From Casuarina equisetifolia (taxonomy: Eukaryota > Streptophyta > Magnoliopsida > Fagales > Casuarinaceae), in the NCBI GenBank assembly GCA_028551475.1, contig CM052360.1, forward strand, positions 21,584,682 to 21,648,681: 64,000 nt of DNA, in the 5' to 3' direction. The position numbers and the translations under genes were made by a program. Below the pieces are notes generated by a model. That model did not search any database, was not told where the DNA came from, and saw only the letters and a list, made by a program, of their open reading frames with translations. Positions 55,497-64,000 of the stretch are shown here, one piece after another (positions within the stretch are counted from its first letter, which is position 1; every line of letters begins with the position of its first letter).

Positions 55497-57337
55497 ATGG
55501 GAGAGATAGACGCAGAGTTCATCCAAGCCGTCCAGAACAGGCCCAAGCTCAAACCCACTGAGGTGGTTGATGAAATCCCAGTTATCAACCTCGCCAATGT
55601 CCTCAACGCCTCTCACGATAATGCCCAGCAAGTCATTTCGGAGATCGGCCGTGCATGCGAGACCTGGGGTTTCTTCCAGGTGGTGAACCACGGGGTTCCA
55701 CCGGAGCTACGCCAAAGAGTGGAGGCCGTGGCTAAGAAATTCTTTGACGGATCGCTGGAGGAGAAGAAGAAGGTCAAGCGGGAAGAGGGGAAGTCCATGG
55801 GATACCACGACAGTGAGTACAGTGAGAAAATCAGGGATTGGAAGGAAGTGTTTGATTGGTGGCTTCAGGATCCTATATATTTACCGCCCTTGCCCGAATC
55901 TGATGACAAGGAAGACAGGAGCTTGACAAACAAGTGGCCACTGTTCCCTACGGATTTTAGGTAATTTAAAGCTACCTGTCCCTTCTTTTACCTAGGCCAA
56001 AAAGGACATATTCCAGACATCGATCACTGCACAGTTAGTTGAAAGGGATAGTGTATAGTCTATGGTGCATGATTTGACTCACAGTGTCAATCAGAAGTTG
56101 CTAAATTGTGTAGGACATTCGAACTAAAACTTGAATTAAGATGGTGACTTGGAGTTCTTTAACAAATTGAATTCTATAGAGCCATGGGTTCTGCTCTGTA
56201 ATATAATTTAGATTCTGCAGATTAGGTTCCCTCTCTATTTACCAAATGATTTTTTGGAGGCAACAGTACTTTTAAGTGTGGCTTCATAATGTGTTTAGTC
56301 TTATTCTACCATAAAAAGGAATTACCTTGCTAAGCTTACTGATCTCATGAAAGTTATTTTAGCAGAAAAAGTTTTCTGCATTTGGGAAACTAGAGGAGTG
56401 TCTTGTTAGATGATTGGTTTTGATTTCCCTGGAAAACCTTGTTTGGGGATTAGGTTTTAAAAGATTTTGAGTTGCAAGTTGGGAAATTAAGAGAGGAAAT
56501 TTTGTCAGCCGTGGTTCACTTAGATTCTCTGATGAAACTGAAACTGTTTTCCATCTTGCATGACAAATTCTGGTTTGTCCTAACTTGATTTTCCAGGGAA
56601 GCATGCCAAGAGTATGCACGAGAAGTGGAAAAAATGACTTTCAAGGTATTGGGACTCATCTCCCTGAGTTTAGGCTTACCACCTGATCGTTTAAGTGGCT
56701 ACTTCAAAGACCAATTCAGCCTATTCCGGATCAATCACTATCCTGCATGCCCTTCCCCCCACCTAGCCCTTGGTGTAGGCCCCCACAAGGATATTAGTGC
56801 TATAACTGTAATTGCTCAGGATGATGTTGGAGGCCTGGAAGTGAGACGGAAATCAGATGCAGAGTGGGTTCCTGTTAAGCCTATCCCAGATGCCTACATC
56901 ATTAATCTTGGTGACATCTTTCAGGTATTATTTATGGCCATCATCTTGTATGGCGATCCTTATGATAAACTAGTTATCAGAACAAGAGCTGACGTGATCT
57001 TTAAACGATCTGCAGAAGTTTTCTGCTCCAAAATATTCTACAGCTCTCTGATAGTGACAGAGTTTGCTTGTTTATGTAGGTTTGGAGCAATGATAAGTAT
57101 GAGAGCGGGGAGCACAGGGTGGTGGTCAATTCCAATAAGGAGAGGTTTTCCATTCCACTTTTCCTCTTCCCATCACAGTACACCATCGTAAAGCCTCTGG
57201 AGGAGCTAGTAAATGAGCAGAGCCCTGCTAAATACAGGGAATTCAACTGGGGGAAGTTTTTAGTCGGTAGACACAGTTATTCCAAGAAGCAGGTTGTGGA
57301 GAAAGTCCAGATTTGTCAGTTTAGGATATCGGCTTAG
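55497..57337 (+). CDS. 2-oxoglutarate/Fe(II) dioxygenase 3, intact
   Basis: Exons 55497-55960, 56597-56924 and 57080-57337 (464+328+258 nt) give 349 aa. The start is MGEIDAEFIQ. The core has INHYPACPSPHLALGVGPHK with His218 and Asp220, GGLEV, His276 (GEHR), and Arg286/Ser288 (RFS). It differs from genes 1 and 2 throughout (DWWLQDPIYLPPLPE; KDISAITVIAQDD in place of KDGGALTVLAQDD; a divergent C-terminus KVQICQFRISA), so it is an older duplicate that may use another substrate. The residue after HKD is Ile instead of Gly, close to the active site. Intron 2 is short (155 bp). No GLP lies between it and gene 2. AATAAA at 57409. Confidence 0.94.
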
Positions 57338-57408
57338 TGGTGGTACTGTGAAGTTTCTGTATCTAGTTCCAATAATGGACTTTCTTAGCTGCTTACAAGT
57401 AACAAGCT

Positions 57409-57414
57409 AATAAA
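57409..57414 (+). terminator. poly(A) signal of 2-ODD gene 3
   Basis: AATAAA 72 bp after the stop codon, followed by aagacaggc as in gene 2. Confidence 0.6.
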
Positions 57415-57517
57415 AAGACAGGCATTGGAAATATCCAGGAAAAGTTTATCTTGCTTCAGGTTAATCAAAACAGAACATTAATCTCAGACGTAACAGGCAA
57501 TTTAACCAGGCAAGCGC

Positions 57518-57541
57518 CGACGTCACACGTACCTATAAAAG
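57518..57541 (+). promoter_or_regulatory. TATA box and ACGT elements of 2-ODD gene 4
   Basis: ctataaaagcagg near 57533-57545 is a good TATA box. Just upstream, gacgtcacacgtacc (about 57520-57534) holds two ACGT cores of the kind bound by plant bZIP factors. The start codon is 170 bp downstream of the TATA. Confidence 0.5.
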
Positions 57542-57703
57542 CAGGACCATACAAAACATACTTGCCTGGTTATCGTCACCTTGTACAATGCCAAAGACAC
57601 CGTCCAGGTTCAATGTGACTGCAAACTCAATTCCCACCCTATAAAGCCAACCATTAAGAGGACAACCCCAAAAAAAAGAGGAACAAAAGCAAAATCACTA
57701 ACC

Positions 57704-59177
57704 ATGGGAGAGCTTGATCCAGCTTTCATCCAAGACCCTGAACACAGACCTAAAGTTGCCTTCACGTTAGCTGAAGGCATCCCTGTTGTCGATCTCTCTT
57801 CGATCCACTCCGACAAGGTTTCCGCCATTGATGGCTTTGTGAGAGAGATCGGCAATGCCTGCAAGGACTGGGGATTCTTCCAGGTGACCAACCATGGAGT
57901 ACCATTGAAGAAGCGCCAGAGAATCGAGGATTTGGCGAGGAAGTTCTTTGCGCAGAGCTTGAAGGACAAGAGGAAGATCAGGAGGAACGCCAAAGACGTG
58001 TATGGTTACTTTGACGGTGAACATACCAAGAATGTCAGGGACTGGAAGTAGTTGTTCGATTTCACTGTAGAGGAACCCACTTTGATCCCGGCTTCACATT
58101 TGCCTGATGAGGAAGTGGCTGAGTGGACAAACCAGTGGCCTGAGTACCCGCCGGATTTAAGGTAATTTAACACTATGTAGATTCTCTTTAGACATAATTC
58201 AGAATAGAATTCGAGTTATAACAGCTGTTGCTGCTCTTATGGTGGATCCTTAGCTCTCAGTAACCTTCTATCTTCTTTTTATTGAATACTTGGTGCTACC
58301 TTATTTGTGAAGTGCCTTATAAATTGTGAATACCTTATTATTCAATGAGATCTTTTGGAGAGAGTCGTACCTAAACTTTTAAGATAACATCAAAATTAGG
58401 CCTTCTTCTTTATGTGTTAGCCCAAATCTGATAATTAAACAAATCATTTGCCTGAATAACAAAATTGAGCTTGGAAAAGAGTATTAAATACTCAATCTTA
58501 CACTAAAATGAAGAGCATTTGTAAAATGCTCAAGTCTTTTCATATTCGTTTATACGTTACTATTGATTCAGAAAAAATTACTACCTAAAATGATACGCAT
58601 AGCAAAATAAATGTATTAAGAGATTAATTATAATTGATTATCAGACCAAAAGCTAGTTTATATCATTGGAGAAATATTTTTTATATTTAATTTTAGAAAT
58701 AATCTTCTCTTTTCCATATGTTATTTTGTCCCCAACACTCTTTACAGTAAACACTCTTTCCCATACTAAAAACTTCTCTGGCTTAAAGACTAATTCAAGC
58801 AATTTAAATGTGTGAGTTGATGGAGTTCCCTGACAATGTCATTTACCAGGGAGGCATGCCAGGAGTATGCAGCAGAGATGGTAAAGCTGGGCTACAAATT
58901 TATGGAACTAATCGCCCTGACCCTAGGCTTGCCGGCAGATAAGTTCAGTGGCTTTTTCAAAGACCACACTAGCTTTATCCGGCTGAACCACTATCCACCT
59001 TGCCCTTCCCCTGACTTGACGCTTGGTGTTGGTCGCCATAAGGATGGCGGCTGCTTAACTGTCCTTTACCAAGATGAGGTCGGAGGATTGGAGGTCAAGC
59101 GGAAAACAGATGGAGAATGGGTCCGTGTCAAACCCACACCAGATGCTTTTATCATCAATGTTGAAGACATCATTCAG
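57704..59177 (+). pseudogene. 2-oxoglutarate/Fe(II) dioxygenase 4, broken
   Basis: Exon 1 (57704-58161) opens MGELDPAFIQDPEHRPKV and is open except for TAG at 58049-58051 (codon 116), where the sisters have the Glu codon of DWKEVFD. Exon 2 (58850-59177) is undamaged and well conserved: LNHYPPCPSPDLTLGVGRHK, with the HKD iron site at residues 216-218, and GGLEVKRKTDGEW. The donor after CAG is lost (gaaccatt instead of gtatta), and no exon 3 (VWSNDKYES..EHR..RFS) can be found downstream to 60 kb. The distal His and the RxS motif are therefore missing. It is the most distinct of the four genes. An upstream in-frame ATG at 57581 was not chosen because the family starts at MGE. Confidence 0.88.
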
Positions 59178-60156
59178 GAACCATTTTCAATCTGTAAATC
59201 AACTTTTTAAACAAAATTGTCCTTATTGGTCAGTTTCACTTACAGAAAGGAACCTTTTCATACTTATTAGTTATAAGATCAAGAACTTATTTTCATACTT
59301 ATGAGGCAATATCTGCCTTTAATAATTACTTAAGCAAATTAAAAAATTTTAAAAAATTTCATCAAGTTCAAAGTCCACACTGCTAAAGAAAAGGGATACA
59401 AAATCAACTATGGCCCAAACACTCCAATCCGGGCTCAACCTTGTCAACCCAAGCCAACATGCTCTCTTAGCCCAACTTGGTGCTCTCCTCCCCTCTTCTA
59501 TTCCACCCACGAGAACCAAAAGACAAGGGCGGCTGCGACCTCGTTCTCCGGCCTTGAAGGTAAGTTGAATGACTATACACTGAGGGCTCCAAGTGACACA
59601 AGATGCGAGCCGACTAAGCCCACAGGAATGATTTAAATTTTCTATGTTCATATTCAAAATCAACTAAAAGATCTTACAAAAGCTTTATGCAAGAAGCATC
59701 ATTATGTGTTAATTGTCTATAACCTATTGCCTTTAACAAATAACTTGAGAATCAGATTTTGATATTCAAAGTAACCATTCATTTGTTAAGAGTTATATTC
59801 TAGTTAATCTCCAATTCTTAAGAATCTGTATTGTACTTAATCTTCAATTGTCAACAGTTTCATTCTAGTTATTTTTTCAGATTTTGTATTGTAATAGAAT
59901 TTTGTCGATAGGTCTTTTATATATCAAGTAACAATACAGTGTTTTTTAAAGATTAAATATAAATTATTCAATTTTCAAATTTATTTTTTGACATGATATC
60001 TAAATGTAATCACCTACCGATATTCGATTTGCAATATAGTATAATATCATACTTTCTTATCTAATAAACTTTTAAAACTGATTAATAAATTTTGCTTGGC
60101 AGTGATTCGACATTATAGATTAACTTGACAACCTCCTCTTTCGATTCTAACATTGT
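59178..60156. other. spacer downstream of 2-ODD gene 4
   Basis: No gene recognised. 59400-59580 is less AT-rich than its surroundings and not assignable. No 2-ODD exon 3. Confidence 0.5.
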
Positions 60157-60169
60157 TTGCATTTAAGAA

Positions 60170-60468
60170 TTTTTTTTTTGTTGTTGTGGAAATTGTATTA
60201 ATACAAATTAGAGTAGAAAAGTAAAGAAACATATTTCAACATTATAAATGTTATTACAATTACAAAAAAAAAAATGAAGTTAAAAGCCTCTAAGTTTCAC
60301 TTAAAATGATTTTTATGCAAATATTTTATATTTTCAAACAAAGAAGCTTTTTAGAATTGGGATGTTAATGATTTATTTTCTTCCTAAAAAGTATAGTATG
60401 TTTTCTTCCATCTATATATAATAAATATAAGTTAAAAAAGATATTATAAGAATTATCTTAGATAGATA
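60170..60468 (-). mobile_element. short LINE-like insertion
   Basis: 299 bp start with a run of T and gttgttgtgg, resemble the insert at 19352-19675 (shared phrases such as ttttcaaacaaagaagctt and atatataataaatataag), and are flanked by tttgcatttaaga (60157-60169) and tttgcatctaaga (60469-60481), 13 bp with one mismatch. The T-run reads as a poly(A) tail on the minus strand. Confidence 0.65.
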
Positions 60469-60481
60469 TTTGCATCTAAGA

Positions 60482-63400
60482 TTTGTTTTCTTTTTATAAC
60501 GTTCAGTACCCTGGAACTACTGATTTCATTGTACTTAGGATACTTAATAAAAATGATTATCATTTCGAATCATAAAACTCTTTGACAATTGTGTTGCGGA
60601 TGAGGGAGCCAGCTGAAGCTCGTGAAACGGCAGTTATGAAACATTATTCTTGTTTACTGTTTTCCTTTTCGAAGGTGACACTGAACTTCGTGGCAGCAAT
60701 CCTTTAAATAAACCTGCATGTAGTAGTTGCTGTGTAATGTTATACCTGGACGGGCCCTCGCATGGCTTTTCTTTTCTCGAAGGTCGTCAATGAACTTGGC
60801 GACAACGCTTTAAATAAACTAGCAAGTAAGAGGGTTGCTCCTGGATAAAGTGTTAGTTCAGCCGGTCAGAAGTAAAAGTAATTCCTTTAAAGAAGCTTTA
60901 TGATCTCTCAATGGAATAAAAATATTGGAAGTGGGATTCAAATGAAAGAAATTTCTTATTAAAATGTATCTTAAAATCAATTTGCATTCAAAACGTTCAT
61001 AAAGCAAACATGATTATACTAGAATAATAAATGACCGAAATTCAAATATAATTTTATCCTCCCAAAGTCCTCTAATCTCTCCATTCAAGGAAAAACCTTA
61101 AAATATTAAATAAAACCACCTTAGATTTGGAAGGATTGTTAAAGCAAACAAAATGTCGAAAAGAAGAAGAAGATTACCATCAAGCCTAATGTTATTGGCT
61201 AAGAATCTCATTATCCCCATTTCAAGGATATATATTAGATGCGTTTTGAAAGTAGCATTTCTCTCTAATATATATAATAGAGTCACCTTTGACTTGAAAG
61301 GACAATTATAGAAAACTTATTTGTTGTCATAAAAGATCAAATTCCAATTCTTATTTTGTTCTCTAAGAGTTTCCTAATCTCTTTGTCTAAGTTAAAACAT
61401 CGAAAGTGTGTTGGGTAGGTTAGGTTTATGCCTTGCTTGCCTTTGAATAAATAAAATAATAATAATTAAGAAAAAAGAAGCAAAACCACATTTTATCTTG
61501 AAATGTATTTTAAAATAAGCATGATTTGGAAGAATAGTAAATTATCAAAGTATTTTGGTTTCTAAAATATTTTAATCTGGTCATAAGAAAATTAGAAACA
61601 TACTGGGATTGGTCCTCAAGACTTTTCTTTTAGACTGAAATAAAAAAATAAAAAAAATAATTTTTATTTAAAAATACAATTAAAAGAAATCCATTTTAAG
61701 GTAATAAATGACCATAATTCAACTTATATCTCCATATCTTTTCCTTCTTCAGATCCCTCTTCCCATTTCTCATTATCTAATCACCCCTCCCGTCGAAACC
61801 TTTTTTTGTCATCCTATTTATACTCTATTTCACTTCTAGTCCTACATTTATGCAATATTCAGTGTATTTTTTAGTAAAATAAAATAAACTTATTCAGCTT
61901 TCATGTGCTTTTTTAACATGCTATCAAACTATAACGTCTAATCTTCTAATGTATATTGAATTTTTAATATTATAGTAGATCATAATCTCTAATCTTCTAC
62001 CCTTTCAAGTGCCTCAAGTACAAAACGACAAAGACTTTGGCGAGAAAATGACAAAACAAAAAGATTAGCTTAGCAATATAAGATTAAATCCAAAGACTAA
62101 AAAAGGAACACCTGAAAGTGGTGTCGAAAGAAGTCCTCGTTAACTGTAAAAAATATGGATTTGTTGGCACTTCCGTCGAAGATCGGGGAATGATTGAACT
62201 AATGACTATAAAAATTACGAGGACAGGTTGGAAGGCATGCAGTTGGTCGTCCTTCCGAGGATAGGTCAGAAAGCAAGCACATTAAAAATATTATTTCTTT
62301 ATTGGTAAGCTTTCTAATTCATTATTAAGCCATGATGAGAAACAAAAGTAGTTCCATATTTAATATGGATATCATCAAAGCTTCAAATTATTCCATCCAC
62401 TATTTTTACCTTTTGATTAAACAAAACTAGTTCCACCTTTGTTCCATTTACTCATTTTATTGAATAATGTTTTAGCCCACTTGATGGTGTTTCCTTAAAA
62501 GTGCGTAATGTTTGAACACAATGACAACTAAAACCAAGAGGATAGGCCGGAAAGCTTGAAAATCCAAAAAATATTCTTTCATTCCTTTTAGTGTTTCATT
62601 GTTCACCAGCTTTTTATTTGATATGGATGGCTCTTTATCAGTAAGTACAAGGCTTGAATATATATATATATATATGTATATTTTTTGGATTACACTTGAA
62701 ATGATAAAAATTTAAAGGGCCAAGTCAAAAACTAACTCAAAAATTTAAGAGACACTTCTTTTATTTAATATTCACCACAAAAAATTACACTTGCATCCTA
62801 CATACAAGAAAGTCATCAATGATATTTTGCAAAACACTCCGATTGTCCATCTGGTTTTAAGAGGAAATACCTTTAAGCTTTAGAGAATAAGAAGGTGAGA
62901 CAGCGGAGCACTAGCTCAGAGTGGGCGTCCTCTTTTTTCAGTGGCAGATTAGAATATGCGACCTGAGTAAACCCAAACAAACACCTAATTAGAACACGCT
63001 GCATTCGACTTCGGACTGTGACGGTTCCCATCTTTGTAAATTACTCAGTGTTTGACTAAAGTATCCGCTGCCGGCCCGCTTTCGTTTCTCTTGCTGCCTC
63101 TTTTGTGTTGAACTTTCCAACTACCACAATTCGAATATCAATTTTTAGCAAGAAGGTGAAGGTGAAGGCAAACATACAGTGGGATGATGGGACACTAATT
63201 TGTCCTTTATCAAATGCAGAATCCAATGTTGAGGGCAGCTGCATAATTATGAACCCCCATTTCTTGTCACTGATACCGTACGAGGAGGCTTATCATTATT
63301 TTGTTTGTGATAACAAACTAAAGGCTAAATTGATGAAATAGTCTTTGGTTCTTTGAAAAATTGTTTAATTTCATAATGAAGAATACAATGAATTTTCACG

Positions 63401-64000
63401 TAAGAGACAAGGCTGTTATTTTGCTGCCACATCAAATACTAGTAATTTTCCAACCAGTAAAGCAATTTTGTTGGAAATTTCAGTAAAAAAGTATCCTAAT
63501 AAATAACAATTCTTTTTTATATAAATTTTCAAAGTTTATATTTTACCTTTTTGTAAGAATTAGAATATGACCAAAACGGTCCCAAATAAATAGCATTTTA
63601 AAAGTTAGCTATTTGAAAAACTGAAACAGTTTGTAATTCAAGCTCCACAAAACTTTACACATATTTTATTTACATGGACTAATTTGACCAAAAATTCCTA
63701 AATGAAAATGTAGTTTTAAATGACTTCAATGCAAATATGTACACTATATTTTATTAATGTAAGCTTACTTTTCCTCAAAAATAAAAACCTAGTTTAACAT
63801 TTATCAACTTCAAAAGCTGTAAAATTTTAGAGTCCATAGTCTACAACGATACAAACATTTATTTTAGAGATATAATATAAGTGTGAGCTGTCCAAAAAGC
63901 CTTAAATGAAAACAGTAGTTTAAAGTTTAGTACTTCGAAAAAATTTAACATTTCGTAGTCCGAGATCTATAAAGCATACAAGCATTTTATTTGGATACAT
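60482..64000. other. region without recognised genes
   Basis: AT-rich. I see a degenerate tandem duplication at 60665-60831, a (TA)n tract near 62660-62680, and short frames without family resemblance (for example 63105-63341, plus). No GLP or 2-ODD homology. Confidence 0.5.
60665..60831 (+). repeat. degenerate tandem duplication
   Basis: About 58 bp (ttcgaaggtgacactgaact .. ctttaaataaacctgcatg) recur about 108 bp downstream as ctcgaaggtcgtcaatgaac .. ctttaaataaactagcaag. It has no coding capacity. Confidence 0.65.

Noticed and set aside
57581..57703. Upstream in-frame start for 2-ODD gene 4, adding 41 residues
   Set aside because: The TATA box and the other three family members place the start at MGE; the extra residues have no resemblance to the family.
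474..59177. A biosynthetic gene cluster joining GLPs and 2-ODDs in one pathway
   Set aside because: Only two families are present, both by tandem duplication, and most copies are dead. No other pathway enzymes lie nearby, so functional coupling is not supported by sequence alone.
59349..59663. Minus-strand frame of 104 codons in less AT-rich DNA
   Set aside because: No domain and biased composition; tested as a possible exon 3 of 2-ODD gene 4, but it lacks the His and RxS motifs.
63105..63341. Plus-strand frame of 78 codons near the right end
   Set aside because: No family resemblance, no promoter or splice context, and surrounding DNA is gene-free.
1..64000. tRNA, rRNA, CRISPR arrays, bacterial operons
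   Set aside because: None seen; the sequence is plant nuclear DNA with introns and retrotransposons.

Overview
This is nuclear DNA of a flowering plant, probably a eudicot; the species cannot be named from the sequence. Genes have introns with GT..AG junctions, introns and intergenic DNA are AT-rich, and the window holds Ty3/gypsy chromovirus retrotransposons, solo LTRs, LINE fragments and two plant gene families: germin-like proteins (GLPs, secreted cupins) and 2-oxoglutarate/Fe(II) dioxygenases (2-ODDs).

Layout. Most of the window (about 0.5-59 kb) is a decaying tandem array built from one repeating unit: an A-type GLP on the minus strand, a B-type GLP on the minus strand, a 2-ODD on the plus strand, an inverted A-type GLP piece on the plus strand, then a further minus-strand GLP. 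Four to five copies can be traced at about 0.5-10 kb, 11.3-16.6 kb, 16.7-27 kb, 27.7-45.4 kb and 45.9-59.2 kb. Flanking DNA is also repeated: A upstream, B 3' flank, B upstream, 2-ODD upstream and the tail-to-tail GLP spacer. Two GLPs look fully intact (16909-17710 and 47797-48594, each 225 aa in two exons). A third (30017-30809) has one nonsense codon. All other GLP copies are pseudogenes or fragments. Of four 2-ODDs, three have complete three-exon frames (21139-23010, 51719-53597, 55497-57337). The fourth (57704-59177) has a nonsense codon and no visible exon 3.

The 16.7-23.7 kb and 47.5-54.3 kb blocks are a recent segmental duplication of about 7 kb carrying one GLP and one 2-ODD each. The GLPs stay intact in both copies, while the 2-ODD of the first copy has changed at several conserved sites.

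Mobile DNA. A Ty3/gypsy element (2939-8293, 5-bp target duplication) sits inside a GLP exon, and a 1.4-kb solo LTR sits inside that element's chromodomain. A second chromovirus (37341-42130, minus strand) has lost its 5' LTR. LINE-type insertions with 13-17 bp target duplications lie at 19.35, 43.5 and 60.2 kb. A 330-bp insertion at 31.1 kb reads as a 5'-truncated retrocopy of an HMGB-type mRNA with its poly(A) tail. A possible end of an unrelated gene lies at 70-425. From 59.2 to 64 kb no gene was recognised.

Function. GLPs act in the apoplast or cell wall (Mn cupins, some with superoxide dismutase or oxalate oxidase activity). The 2-ODDs are cytosolic enzymes resembling Arabidopsis At3g19000/At3g19010, whose substrate I do not know. 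Nothing in the sequence shows that the two families share a pathway; shared tandem duplication explains their interleaving.
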